Below, piece after piece: positions 28,331 to 37,156 of a stretch of 64,000 nt of DNA (position 1 is its first letter; each line of letters starts with the position of its first letter). The DNA is taken from NCBI GenBank assembly GCA_003280725.1, contig QCED01000001.1:61900-125899 (forward strand), in the 5' to 3' direction. Under the pieces are notes generated by a model. That model was not told the DNA's origin, ran no database searches, and saw only the letters and a program-made list of their open reading frames with translations. A program made the translations under genes and the position numbers. The DNA is from Prochlorococcus sp. AG-355-M18 (GTDB lineage Bacteria > Cyanobacteriota > Cyanobacteriia > PCC-6307 > Cyanobiaceae).

Positions 28331-31300
28331 TTATGCAGCATTTGGTAACCCAACAACTTGTGTGTTAGCACCTCTCGCTTGTGCAACGCCGATTGTTCGT
28401 TCAGACGCACTTATCATAGGCCTTCTATGACTTACGACTATAAATTGAGCATTTGATGACTGATTAGATATTAATTTTGATAACCTTTCAACATTTATTC
28501 CATCTAAAAAGCTATCAACCTCATCTAATGCATAAAAAGGTGAAGGTTTATACTTTTGCAAAGCAAATAAAAAACTTAAAGCAGTTAGTGATTTTTCACC
28601 ACCTGACATAGAAGCTAATCTTCTGACATTTTTTCCCTTAGGATGAGCGACTAAAGTTAGGCCTCCCTCTAAAGGAGAATTAGGACTTTCCAGTTGCAGG
28701 AAACCATCTCCATCAGATAAATTTGCAAAAATTTCTCTAAAGTGTTTATCAACTTCTACAAATGCTTGCATAAAAGCCTCTTGACGCATAGTCGATACGG
28801 TTTCTATCCTAAGCAATAATTCAGATCTTTCATTAGATAAAATCTCTAATTTTTCTCGCAAAACATTTAATCTCTCAATTAATTCTTCTAATTCATCAAG
28901 GGCTAACATATTAACAGGTTCCAAGCTTTGTAGTCTTCCATTTATGATTGATATTTCTGATTGCAAAAAGTCAAGATTCTTCCCTTCATATTCTCCAAAC
29001 TTCGGGTAAGGATTAGGTAGATCTTTCTTATAATTCTCTAATTTTATTTTCTCGATCCTCATCTCTTCTTTAAGAGAATGCATATCCCTTTCAAGATATT
29101 CAAGCTTTAATAAATAATTATTATATTCTTGCCTTTTATTTGAAATTGAAGAATTTAATTCATCTCTTTTCCTTCTCAATAAACCTAAATCCTTCTCTAG
29201 GGAATTCTTTTGATTATCAAGAACTATAAGCTCTTTTTTAAATTTATCTTTTTTTTCTATCCATTCACTATGAGCAATTGCAAGTTCTTTAATAGATTCT
29301 TGCAAGTTTTTTTCTTCTAATAATGTAATTTTTAACGAATTATTAATACGCTCTTTATTTAAAGCAAATTGACTCTTCTTATCTATTAATGTATCTCTCT
29401 CTTTTATTAGTAATTCGAGTTTCTTATCAAGATTATTAAAATCGCTATTAAAAGCTATTAATGAAGATTTTTGATTTTTTTTGTAATTTTCCTTAAGAAT
29501 GATTTGCAACTGATCAGATTTCTTATAATAAGGCTTCAATTCATTTTTTAAACAATCTAACTCCTTAGCTAATGAATTATTAGCAATTCCAAGTTGTTTC
29601 AATCTTAGTTGACAGTCCTCAATTCTTTTCAAGACAATTTCAAGAGAGTTTTTATTAACTTCAATTTCTTTGTTGAACGAAGCACAATCCTCAATGATTT
29701 GGCTGCGGTTAGAATTTAAATTATTGAGTCTATTATTTTTTGTGATCAAATCATTATTTGACTCTTTTAAAGCTTCCTTAATAACCAATAATCTTTCTTT
29801 AATTGGAACAGAATCATCAAAATCATTATTAGTTCCAAATCTATAAGCTAAATCTTTATTTAACTTGCTACCGCCTGTAATAGCACCACTTGCTTCTAGT
29901 AATTCACCACCTAAAGTAACCAACCTAATTGTTTGTTTAGATAACCTTGCTGAGGCTAGATCTGAAAAAACCAAAGTATCTCCAAAAACATATCTAAAAA
30001 CATCTGAATAAACTTCATCAAAAGTAATTAGATTAATAGCCTTATCAATAAATCCAGGCTCTTTATTATATTCAACTCTTGAAATTGCAAAATTCTTCTT
30101 TTGACTTCTAATTCTATTTAAAGGCAAAAAAGTTAATCTTCCCGCCTTCTTCTTTTTAAGAATTTCAATTGCTTTAGCGGCAATATGATCATTGTCAACA
30201 ACAATTTGTCCGAGTCTATTTCCTGCTGCAATTTCTAATGCATATCTATTTTTATCACTGACTTCTCCAAGTTGAGCTACATAGCCATGTATACCCTCCA
30301 ACCCTGCTTCTAAAAGAATTCTGAGAGCGTAAGAACCTCTAGATTCATTTAAAGCTTCCTTTCTACTTTCAAGTCTAGATAAATCCTTTTCAAGCTTTAA
30401 TTGCTCGTTGTTTAGCCTAAATTTAGTTTTATTTAATAAATCAATTTCATTTTTTAAAGATTTAATGTCCGAGCTATTACTTACCAAGTTTTGATTATTA
30501 ATATCAGATGTCTTTTTTTTTCTTTGATTTCCCTCTAAAAGTTGCTCCTTTTCTAAAGCTAAAGAATTGATCTGAGAAGATATTTCGTCTTTTTGGATAT
30601 TATTTTGAATAGTTTCTTCTTCAACTCTCCTTTTTTTTATTTCCAAAGGATTAATTTTATTTTTTATACTTTCAAGCTCATCATTTAATTTTATATTTTG
30701 TTTTGAGAATTCTCCAGATTCTCCGGCTGCATCGGAAAGTTTTTTTCTGGATAATTTATGCTTTGAAGTAAGATCATCAATTTGCCGGTTCAATTGGTTT
30801 AATAAATTATCATCAAAATTTTCTTCTCTCATCTTTTCAGACTCGATATTTCTCTTTGATATTGCAATCTCATCCCTCTTCTTTTGTAATCTAATTCCCT
30901 CTTCTTTATTAAAATTTGATATCCTATCAAGCTCTCTCAAACTAGAATTAATACTGCCTATTTCAGAATTCACTTTTATCAATTTATCTTCTCCCTTCTC
31001 CTTAAGCTCGTCAACCAGTATTTTCAAAGCACTTTCTAAGACTAATATTTCTTTATTAATAGATTCTTTTTGTTCATTAAAAAATATTTTATTTTTTTTT
31101 ATTTCAGTTTCTTTTTTCTCAATAGATTCAACATGCTTAACTTGTTTATCAAAAATAAGAACTTTCTCTAATTCCATCATCTGCAGCAGTTTTGCCTTTA
31201 AATCTTTATATCGCTTTGCTTTTTCACATTCTTTTTCAAGTTTATTTTTACTTGATTGCAATTCATTTTCTAAAATTTCACACCTTTCTTGTCTTTCAAA

Positions 31301-31921
31301 AACATCATTTAATTTTGCATTAGTTTGTTCTATTCTTGTATCAAAAAGTGCGACCCCTGCTAATTCATCAATAAGATTTCTCCTTTCCTTATTATTCATT
31401 GATACTATTCTTGTTACATCACCCTGCATAACAACATTGCTGCCTTCAGGATCAACACTGATATCCCTTAATATTCTCTGAATTTGTTGCAAGGTACATT
31501 GTTTTCCGTCAGAAGTATAAGTCGAAGCATATGAACCGCCAGGCATAAGCCTTAATTTTCTAGAAACTACCCATTCTTTTTGACCCTTGTCAAGAGAAAT
31601 TTCGTCTTCTTCTAATTCCAAGGACGGCAAGTCCTCTCTGGGAGACCAATCTTGAATATTAAATTTTACCGATACATATGTTTCAGATGACTTACCCTCT
31701 TTAACTTTGGAGTTATTTATCAGATCTGGTAATCTATCTGCCCTCATCCCTCTACTATTAGCTAAACCTAAACAAAATAAAATTCCATCTAAAATATTAC
31801 TTTTCCCAGAACCGTTAGGCCCCGTAACCACCGTAAAACCCTCTTCCAGAGGAATTTTTACACTACCCCCAAAAGATTTAAAATTTTCAAACTCGACCTG
31901 ATTGATGTGTACCAATCTCAA
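28331..31921 (-). CDS. smc: Chromosome segregation protein SMC
   Basis: SMC is the long ATPase of condensin-like DNA organisation. The 1196-residue protein has Walker A GPNGSGKSN at residues 34-42, two long coiled coils flanking a hinge at about 510-680 (for example GYVAQLGEVSDKNRYALE, the glycine-rich GGELLEASGAITGG), the signature MSGGEKSLTALS and Walker B FYALDEVDSFLD near the C-terminus. Length is typical. No ScpA/ScpB genes are in this window. It is the longest gene here and is divergent from nothing: the next minus-strand gene upstream is 63 bases away. Confidence 0.96.
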   Translation of the reverse strand: MRLVHINQVEFENFKSFGGSVKIPLEEGFTVVTGPNGSGKSNILDGILFCLGLANSRGMRADRLPDLINNSKVKEGKSSETYVSVKFNIQDWSPREDLPSLELEEDEISLDKGQKEWVVSRKLRLMPGGSYASTYTSDGKQCTLQQIQRILRDISVDPEGSNVVMQGDVTRIVSMNNKERRNLIDELAGVALFDTRIEQTNAKLNDVFERQERCEILENELQSSKNKLEKECEKAKRYKDLKAKLLQMMELEKVLIFDKQVKHVESIEKKETEIKKNKIFFNEQKESINKEILVLESALKILVDELKEKGEDKLIKVNSEIGSINSSLRELDRISNFNKEEGIRLQKKRDEIAISKRNIESEKMREENFDDNLLNQLNRQIDDLTSKHKLSRKKLSDAAGESGEFSKQNIKLNDELESIKNKINPLEIKKRRVEEETIQNNIQKDEISSQINSLALEKEQLLEGNQRKKKTSDINNQNLVSNSSDIKSLKNEIDLLNKTKFRLNNEQLKLEKDLSRLESRKEALNESRGSYALRILLEAGLEGIHGYVAQLGEVSDKNRYALEIAAGNRLGQIVVDNDHIAAKAIEILKKKKAGRLTFLPLNRIRSQKKNFAISRVEYNKEPGFIDKAINLITFDEVYSDVFRYVFGDTLVFSDLASARLSKQTIRLVTLGGELLEASGAITGGSKLNKDLAYRFGTNNDFDDSVPIKERLLVIKEALKESNNDLITKNNRLNNLNSNRSQIIEDCASFNKEIEVNKNSLEIVLKRIEDCQLRLKQLGIANNSLAKELDCLKNELKPYYKKSDQLQIILKENYKKNQKSSLIAFNSDFNNLDKKLELLIKERDTLIDKKSQFALNKERINNSLKITLLEEKNLQESIKELAIAHSEWIEKKDKFKKELIVLDNQKNSLEKDLGLLRRKRDELNSSISNKRQEYNNYLLKLEYLERDMHSLKEEMRIEKIKLENYKKDLPNPYPKFGEYEGKNLDFLQSEISIINGRLQSLEPVNMLALDELEELIERLNVLREKLEILSNERSELLLRIETVSTMRQEAFMQAFVEVDKHFREIFANLSDGDGFLQLESPNSPLEGGLTLVAHPKGKNVRRLASMSGGEKSLTALSFLFALQKYKPSPFYALDEVDSFLDGINVERLSKLISNQSSNAQFIVVSHRRPMISASERTIGVAQARGANTQVVGLPNAA

Positions 31922-31984
31922 GTCTCAATAGCTAAATAAGAATAACTAATTTGCAAAAATTCTCAATAGAAATATTACGATTAT

Positions 31985-32359
31985 TTATAAATGAATATTA
32001 ACTACTTTGCTCAATCTACAAGAATTACCCGAAATTTCAAACAAACCACAAAGAAGTTTACCGTCCAAAATGAATCTAAAACATTCGGATCCCAAGTTAT
32101 TAGAAACGTTTTTAAATAACCCATGATCGATTCTTTTTACTGAACCTCGATTCCCAGAAAGTTCATGCTCTAACCTAGATAACCATACTAGTCTATGATT
32201 TGGCTGTTGAACAATTTCTATAGAGGCTTTATTTAATAAAGGGAGTTTTAAAAATTTCCAAGTTAAACAATCTTTTCCATTTTCAACAAGAAAATCATAA
32301 TGAATCTCTAAAGTGTTAGAGGAATAAACTTTGTGTTCAAGCAAAACCCATTTATTCAT
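31985..32359 (-). CDS. Small protein resembling the LigD 3'-phosphoesterase (PE) domain family
   Basis: The 124-residue protein begins KWVLLEHKVYSSNTLEIHYDFLVENG and continues with CLTWKFLKLP and HRLVWLSRLEHELSGNRGSVKRIDHG. This order (H-x-x-HYD-x-x-x-E, TW, HRL, then SGNRG-x-VKR-x-DxG) matches stand-alone members of the DNA polymerase ligase N-terminal (LigD phosphoesterase) family as I know it. Some metal-site residues seem altered, so activity is uncertain. No ligase or Ku gene is visible. It precedes smc on the same strand by 63 bases. Confidence 0.55.
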   Translation of the reverse strand: MNKWVLLEHKVYSSNTLEIHYDFLVENGKDCLTWKFLKLPLLNKASIEIVQQPNHRLVWLSRLEHELSGNRGSVKRIDHGLFKNVSNNLGSECFRFILDGKLLCGLFEISGNSCRLSKVVNIHL

Positions 32360-32441
32360 TATCTATTTAATAAATAAATCCAATGTATTTTCAAAACAAA
32401 GTTGAGATAAAAAATAGAGTATTTAGAATGGTTCCTGTTAT

Positions 32442-32597
32442 TTAATTACTAGCATCAGGTACAAATCTTAAAGCGATGAATAGTAAACTTCCAGCTCCAG
32501 CGATAGCTGCGGCTACTAATCCAAAATCTGTAGGAATTGTGCGAGATGCAAAAATTAATGATGCAAATGTGATATCCATGATGAAATTTAAGCTCAT
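32442..32597 (-). CDS. Small membrane protein of unknown function (51 residues)
   Basis: Missed by the ORF track. It starts at ATG 32597 (or the internal ATG at 32579, giving MDITFASLIF) and stops at 32442-32444. Two hydrophobic segments are seen, the second being LVAAAIAGAGSLLFIALRFV with a small-residue GAG core, then a short tail PDASN. The layout resembles small thylakoid subunits, but I cannot match it to a named Psb, Psa, Pet or Ndh protein. It sits alone in a 409-base gap. Reading-frame quality and composition look protein-like. Confidence 0.6.
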   Translation of the reverse strand: MSLNFIMDITFASLIFASRTIPTDFGLVAAAIAGAGSLLFIALRFVPDASN

Positions 32598-32768
32598 TTA
32601 ATAAATTCAGTAATAGCTTAACAAAACCATCTTGCAGAACAGAGGAGATAAATGAAATGTAAATAAACTTTTATATGTTTTTATTCAATATAATTCGCAC
32701 AAATCTTTAGATAAGGGTTCCAAATTAAGAAAATAGGGTCTAATCTTATGAATAAATAAGTACTAATA

Positions 32769-33230
32769 ATGGAGACTCACCATACTCCCAAAGAAATAGA
32801 AGAACAAAAAGATAACTCAGAACTTCCTAAACAAGAAGTTATCTCAGAGAAATGGTTGCTTGAAAAAATTGACAGTTTAATACCTTTAATAAAAGAAAAA
32901 TGGCCTAACATTGCGCAGCAAACCCTTGAAACCACTAAAGGAAGTATTGATGATTTAGTTGAAGTAATAGCAAGCCATAGTGGAACCTCAGCAATTGGAA
33001 TAAAAAGCCAACTATTTGAAATCATTGATTCAATACGAGAAAACAATTGGGAGATATCAGAAAAAATTGAACCTATCGAAAGTCAATTAGAAGAGTTATT
33101 AGAGGAACTTAATAATACACTTAGACCAAAAATAGAAAGTCCAATTAGAAAAAAACCAATATTATCTATTGCTATTGCCGCTGGTATCGGTTTACTAATA
33201 GGAACTCTCATTAGTGGTGGAAGAAAATAA
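32769..33230 (+). CDS. DUF883/YqjD-like membrane-anchored protein
   Basis: The 153-residue protein has a charged, helical body with heptad-like Leu/Ile spacing (KIEPIESQLEELLEELNNTL) and one C-terminal hydrophobic, glycine-rich segment ILSIAIAAGIGLLIGTLIS followed by GGRK. That plan matches YqjD/ElaB-type proteins, which tether ribosomes or other partners to the membrane in enterobacteria; homology is only structural in style. The next gene starts 1 base after its stop and encodes a holin-X-like membrane protein, a common pairing in bacteria. Confidence 0.7.
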   Translation: METHHTPKEIEEQKDNSELPKQEVISEKWLLEKIDSLIPLIKEKWPNIAQQTLETTKGSIDDLVEVIASHSGTSAIGIKSQLFEIIDSIRENNWEISEKIEPIESQLEELLEELNNTLRPKIESPIRKKPILSIAIAAGIGLLIGTLISGGRK

Positions 33231-33231
33231 T

Positions 33232-33618
33232 ATGGAAAAACCAAAAAATAAAAACTTTGCAAATACCGCTTCAAGAATTTCTGCTATAGCAAGTTCAGTA
33301 ATGGATTTGCATGTAAGAATAGCTCTTCAAGAAGTGGATAGAGAAAAAAGAAGATTAATAAGTGGTGGAATATTTTTGGCGATTGGCTGCACATTACTAT
33401 TATTAGTTCTAATTTCCATCCATATTATTTTTTATCTTTTTCTACAAAACTATAATAATTGGAATACTGAATATAATTTATTATTAATGATATTTATCGA
33501 TTTATTTCTTGCTGGCTTAAGTTTAAAGCTGGGAGGGAAATTAGCTAAAGGACCTTATCTTCCTCAAACATTGGAGGGATTAGGCAAGACAACCAAAGCC
33601 GTTTTAGGCAAAAAATAA
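33232..33618 (+). CDS. Phage-holin-III/Actinobacterial Holin-X-like membrane protein
   Basis: I place the start at ATG 33232 (MEKPKNKN), one base after the preceding stop; the track's GTG start at 33214 lies inside that gene. The 128-residue product has two membrane helices (GGIFLAIGCTLLLLVLISIHIIFYLFL and LLLMIFIDLFLAGLSLKLG), then a basic tail. The MDLHVRIALQEVDREKRRL segment in front resembles the Holin-X/YqjE family. It pairs with a YqjD-like gene, so it is a housekeeping membrane protein and not a sign of prophage. It ends one base from the convergent methyltransferase stop. Confidence 0.72.
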   Translation: MEKPKNKNFANTASRISAIASSVMDLHVRIALQEVDREKRRLISGGIFLAIGCTLLLLVLISIHIIFYLFLQNYNNWNTEYNLLLMIFIDLFLAGLSLKLGGKLAKGPYLPQTLEGLGKTTKAVLGKK

Positions 33619-33619
33619 A

Positions 33620-34744
33620 TTATCTTATTAAGTACTTTATCCATCTGCAATCAATTCCACCATTACTTACAGGAATTTTTAATGAAGATTTCATTTTCAA
33701 ATATTTTGTTAATTTTGGATTTCCACTTAGCAGCCAAAATTCCCATCTTGAAAAGTTATTCTTTAGGAAGTTCCCCATTTGTTCATATAAATCAATTAAT
33801 TCATTTTCATCGCCCAATTTTTTGCCATATGGAGGATTACATATAATGATCCCAGGTGTCGATTTTAATTGGAGTTTTAAAAAATCATTATTTATAAGTT
33901 CAATATAATTTTCGAGTCCTGCAAATGATGTATTTAATTGCGCCTGCTCAAAAACCTTTTTATTAATTTCGCAGCCTATAATCTTTGGTAATTTTCCATA
34001 AGTTATAATTTTATTTTTTGCCTTATTTTTTTCATTAAGATAAATATCTTTCCTAAAGTCCAACCAATTCTCAAAAAGATATACTTGATCAATATTTATG
34101 GGGACTTCAAGAAATTGGTTCACTGCCTCAATTAAAAAAGTTCCTGAGCCGCACATAATGTCCACTAAAGGTACTTTGCCATCCCATTGAGTCATATTTA
34201 TCAATCCAGAGGCTAAATTTTCTTTTAATGGTGCATTTCCAACTGCGGGCCTATAGCCTCGTTTATGTAGGCTTTCTAAACTACTTTGAAGACTGATAAT
34301 TGCTTTATTATTCTTTAGGTGAAGATGAATTATAAAATCAGGGTTATCTAAAGAAATATTTGACCTTTTATTCCAAACTGCCTTTTGTAAATCAATAATA
34401 GAATTTTTAACTTCAAGAGCAGTAAAATGTGTATGACTTAAAGAGGATGTTCTCCCAGTGACTTGAACATTAAACGTTTTTTCGTAGTGCAACCAATCTA
34501 ACCAATCAAATGAATCTCTAACACCTTCATATAAAGATTTTCTATCATAGCAGTTAAAACTTGCAATTTGTCTATAAAAACGAAAAGCCAACCTGGAATA
34601 GAAATGAACTCTATAAAAAGTATTCAAATCACATTCAAAATTAATAAATCTTTTGTAAGTATTAATATTAAAACCACCTAAATTTGATATTTCTTCAGCT
34701 AAATATTTCTCAAGTCCCTCTGGGGATGATGCGACTACATTCAT
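33620..34744 (-). CDS. THUMP-domain class I RNA methyltransferase (RlmL/Trm14-like)
   Basis: The start at MNVVASSPEGLEKYLAEEI (34744) suits the family better than the track start at 34777. Residues 1-150 form a ferredoxin-like plus THUMP RNA-binding region (ending about RTSSLSHTHFTALEVKNSI). The Rossmann methyltransferase has VDIMCGSGTFLIEA (SAM-binding) and IICNPPYGKKLGDE (catalytic NPPY, typical of base N-methylation). It is about 374 residues, the length of RlmL's N-terminal half, and lacks the RlmK part. The likely target is 23S rRNA guanine; this is by family. Confidence 0.88.
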   Translation of the reverse strand: MNVVASSPEGLEKYLAEEISNLGGFNINTYKRFINFECDLNTFYRVHFYSRLAFRFYRQIASFNCYDRKSLYEGVRDSFDWLDWLHYEKTFNVQVTGRTSSLSHTHFTALEVKNSIIDLQKAVWNKRSNISLDNPDFIIHLHLKNNKAIISLQSSLESLHKRGYRPAVGNAPLKENLASGLINMTQWDGKVPLVDIMCGSGTFLIEAVNQFLEVPINIDQVYLFENWLDFRKDIYLNEKNKAKNKIITYGKLPKIIGCEINKKVFEQAQLNTSFAGLENYIELINNDFLKLQLKSTPGIIICNPPYGKKLGDENELIDLYEQMGNFLKNNFSRWEFWLLSGNPKLTKYLKMKSSLKIPVSNGGIDCRWIKYLIR

Positions 34745-34947
34745 ATACGATAAAAACTTAATAAAAAAACTATTCAATACTCATTTTGCCTGTCAGAATA
34801 TAAATGTCCAATTGGACTAGGTGATCTCAACCGATGTTTCGGACAGCGGTTCGATTCCGCTCAACTCCACTATTTGGGGTTGTAATGGTTTCGACGGGGC
34901 ATAAGGAAGGTGACTGAAGCCGGCTCGGTTAGAGCAAACACACAAAT

Positions 34948-34998
34948 GCTAACAAAATCGTTAGTTTCTCCCGTCAAACAGCACCAATTGCTGCTTGA
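34948..34998 (+). other. tmRNA proteolysis-tag reading frame (ANKIVSFSRQTAPIAA, stop)
   Basis: Inside the coding piece the resume codon is GCT at 34948 and the frame ends at TGA 34996-34998. The 16-residue tag ends in small residues PIAA, as needed for ClpXP-type recognition. It differs from the longer enterobacterial tag and is of picocyanobacterial style. The ORF called on the opposite strand here is a shadow. Confidence 0.9.
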
Positions 34999-35046
34999 TC
35001 CTTCAGGAGATGGGGTCATATCAGCCTTATCAACCAAATGATACGG

Positions 35047-35071
35047 GGAGTCTGGAAGGACTCCACTTTTT
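35047..35071 (+). terminator. Probable intrinsic terminator of the tmRNA transcript
   Basis: GGAGTC, a TGGAAG loop and GACTCC make a 6-bp GC-rich stem, followed by AC and a run of five T. It comes 49 bases after the tag stop codon. It may instead be a structural helix of the mature RNA. Confidence 0.5.
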
Positions 35072-35225
35072 AAATTTCTCAATAGTTGTAGTAGATAATT
35101 GATAATTTTGTAAATATTGCTGCAATTGCTTGTATTAAAAAGAATCTTTTTAATTTTATAAGTATAAATACTGAGAAGAATAGGTTTAAATTTATTTATC
35201 TTATTAAAAACTCCAATCTTACAAA

Positions 35226-35363
35226 ATGGAACCTAATAAAAACTTAAATGACTTATTACTAAATCTCAAACCTAAAGTTATTCGATTCACAGGTGAAAAA
35301 TTTCCTACTGAACTTTGGAATAGTAGTTATAAAATAAAAAAAAATAAAAAAATATCCAACTAA
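35226..35363 (+). CDS. Small protein of unknown function (45 residues)
   Basis: The frame runs from ATG 35226 to TAA 35361-35363 and encodes a basic, soluble-looking peptide: MEPNKNLNDLLLNLKPKVIR, then FTGEKFPTELWNSS and a lysine-rich end. The block KVIRFTGEKFPTELW looks like a conserved core rather than random translation. It ends 8 bases before the convergent aldo/keto reductase stop, matching the tight convergent style of this genome. The 155 bases between tmRNA and this ORF hold no other gene that I can see. Confidence 0.5.
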   Translation: MEPNKNLNDLLLNLKPKVIRFTGEKFPTELWNSSYKIKKNKKISN

Positions 35364-35371
35364 AAATTTAA

Positions 35372-36334
35372 TTAAATGCTTGAAAAAGGATTTTTAGGCA
35401 TTTTTTTTAAACAATTTTTTGAAATATCCTGAAGTATTGTAAATTCATCTTTATTTAAATTCCACTTGAATACATTCGAAACATCTATTACCTGAGATTT
35501 TTTTCGCATTCCTACAAGAGGGATAGTTCCTTGATAACAACACCAATTTATTGCTACTTGAGCTTGGGAAACTGATCTTTGATTAGCAATTTTTTTTAAA
35601 CACCTCCGCAATTCATAAGTTGGTTTTTTAAAGTTTTCAAACAAAGCATTACGAATAAAACTATTTTCTTTTTTTTCTTCTTTATCTGGATCAATGCAAA
35701 GTATTCCAAAGGATAAAGGACTATAAGCAAAGAGATCAATATTATTTTCTTCACAAATTTTTTTTACCTGGTATTGTTTTTTTAAATCTGGAGCAAGTAA
35801 AGAAAACTGTATCTGAACGCTATTTAGACTCTTCTCTCGTTTTGCCAAGAAATTAATTAATTTCGTCAACCTTTGAGGACCTATATTGGATAAGCCGATT
35901 TTAAAATCAAAACCTTGATCTTTTAAATCGCAAAGATTATTCAACAGACCTAATTCCTGCCAAGGGTTGTATTTTGCAGTTGACCAATGTAATTGCACTA
36001 TATCTAATTTATTATTGAGTCTTTCTAAACTCTTAAAAAAAGGTTTATTAAAACCTTTTTCACCAATTCTCCAGGGATAAGGTGCAAGTTTGGTTGCTAC
36101 TTGAATTCTTTTTTTTTGCGCAGATGGAGTTTCTTTTAAAAATTTGCCTATCAATGATTCACTTCTACCCTGAAGTTTCCCTGTACCGTAAGAATCTGCA
36201 GTATCAATTAGATCAAAACCTCTTTGCAACGTTTCATTATATGTCTCACGTAAATCATCATCATTTGCAGATTTGTAATTCCAAAATAGTTTATTTCCCC
36301 AAGACCAAGTACCTATTCCAATTCTTTTCTTCAC
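35372..36334 (-). CDS. Aldo/keto reductase
   Basis: This 320-residue protein is an NADPH-dependent (beta/alpha)8 oxidoreductase. The catalytic tetrad is visible: FDLIDTADSYGTG (Asp, Tyr), VATKLAPYPWR (Lys) and DIVQLHWS (His). The C-terminal cofactor region reads WCCYQGTIPLVGMRKKSQV, which replaces the usual IPIPGTR-type motif with one extra change. It resembles plant and cyanobacterial AKR-13-like proteins (pyridoxal reductase-like) but the substrate is not known. The 150-base gap upstream separates it from the divergent ParA-like gene. Confidence 0.87.
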   Translation of the reverse strand: MKKRIGIGTWSWGNKLFWNYKSANDDDLRETYNETLQRGFDLIDTADSYGTGKLQGRSESLIGKFLKETPSAQKKRIQVATKLAPYPWRIGEKGFNKPFFKSLERLNNKLDIVQLHWSTAKYNPWQELGLLNNLCDLKDQGFDFKIGLSNIGPQRLTKLINFLAKREKSLNSVQIQFSLLAPDLKKQYQVKKICEENNIDLFAYSPLSFGILCIDPDKEEKKENSFIRNALFENFKKPTYELRRCLKKIANQRSVSQAQVAINWCCYQGTIPLVGMRKKSQVIDVSNVFKWNLNKDEFTILQDISKNCLKKMPKNPFSSI

Positions 36335-36484
36335 TAGCCCATTTTAATAAAGCACTTTATAAGGTTAACTCAAAATATTTACCTCTTTAAAATATTTCAA
36401 AAAATAAGTTTTAAAGAATTAAAAATCAATTCCTCTTGACATTAAGAAATTATTCTCCAAAGTAAGAGAAATAAAAATAAAAAA

Positions 36485-37156
36485 TTGTTCATTACCATTT
36501 GCGGACAAAAAGGGGGGGTGGCCAAGACCTGCACAAGTATTCACCTTGCTAGTGTTTGGCATTCTGAAGGTAAAAAAGTTTGTATTGTAGATGCCGACAA
36601 GAATAGATCGGCATTAGCATATTCATCAAGAGGCAATCTTCCATTTCCAGTTTTCCCAGTTAGTTCAGCTGCTAAAGCATCTAGATCATCAGAAATCGTA
36701 ATAACTGATGGGCAAGCTAGCAGTGATCAAGAAGAACTTAAACACTTAGCTTATGGTTCAGATTTAGTTGTCTTACCTACCACTGCAAAAGCAAGATCAG
36801 TAGAGTTAACTGTTGAACTAGCTAATTTATTAAGCAACTTAAAAGTTAACCATGCAGTAGTAATAGTAAAAGTTGATTTTAGACAGCAAAAAGCAGCGCA
36901 ACAAGCCAAAGCAGCTCTAGAAAATTTTGGTTTATATGTTTTTGATACATTTATACCCTTACTTTCAGCGTTTGATAAAGCAGAAGCCTTGGGTAATGCT
37001 GTCTTTGAAGCTGTAGATGATTCAGGCAGATCAGATCCTCGTCGAATGACGGGCTGGTCTGCTTATTGTTCAATTGCCTCACAAATTCCATGCCTGATTT
37101 CGAAGCCCTCATCCGACACCAACAACTTAAACAACCAAAAACCAATAAGCGCTTAA
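36485..37156 (+). CDS. ParA/MinD-type P-loop ATPase, small
   Basis: The 223-residue protein starts at TTG 36485 with MFITICGQKGGVAKTCTSIHLA. KGGVAKT (residues 9-15) is a deviant Walker A of the ParA/MinD class. CIVDADKNRSAL is the switch I region with the signature Asp-Asp pair altered to DADKNRSA, and VLPTTAKARSVELT follows. The usual Walker B DxPP is ITDGQAS here. About 30 residues at the C-terminus are serine/asparagine-rich and disordered. No ParB or centromere site is seen. Its 3' end overlaps the next ORF by 67 bases. Function is not predictable; it may position a cargo or belong to an accessory module. Confidence 0.75.
   Translation: MFITICGQKGGVAKTCTSIHLASVWHSEGKKVCIVDADKNRSALAYSSRGNLPFPVFPVSSAAKASRSSEIVITDGQASSDQEELKHLAYGSDLVVLPTTAKARSVELTVELANLLSNLKVNHAVVIVKVDFRQQKAAQQAKAALENFGLYVFDTFIPLLSAFDKAEALGNAVFEAVDDSGRSDPRRMTGWSAYCSIASQIPCLISKPSSDTNNLNNQKPISA

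Larger units (their letters stand above)
34812..35071 (+). ncRNA. ssrA: tmRNA, circularly permuted two-piece form
   Basis: The acceptor piece comes first. Its T-arm AGCGG-TTCGATT-CCGCT and 3' strand CAACTCC-A end at 34869. After only 6 bases (CTATTT) the coding piece starts at 34876 with GGGGTTG, which pairs with CAACTCC and gives the G3-U wobble of alanine identity. GTTTCGACGGGG follows. The tag frame is 34948-34998. The 5' limit of the acceptor piece (about 34812) and the 3' end are estimates; a 6-bp hairpin GGAGTC/GACTCC followed by T5 at about 35047-35071 may end the gene. Permuted tmRNA is known for this cyanobacterial group. Confidence 0.92.

Noticed and set aside
32641-32668. GAGGAGAT followed by ATG, a possible leader peptide
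   Set aside because: The frame encodes only MKCK before a stop and lies over 100 bases from the next gene; nothing else supports a leader.
33214-33618. Holin-like gene as a sign of prophage
   Set aside because: It is paired with a YqjD-like gene in core surroundings, and no phage structural, lysis or integrase genes are near.
34870-35082. 70-codon minus-strand ORF
   Set aside because: It is antisense to the coding piece of tmRNA.
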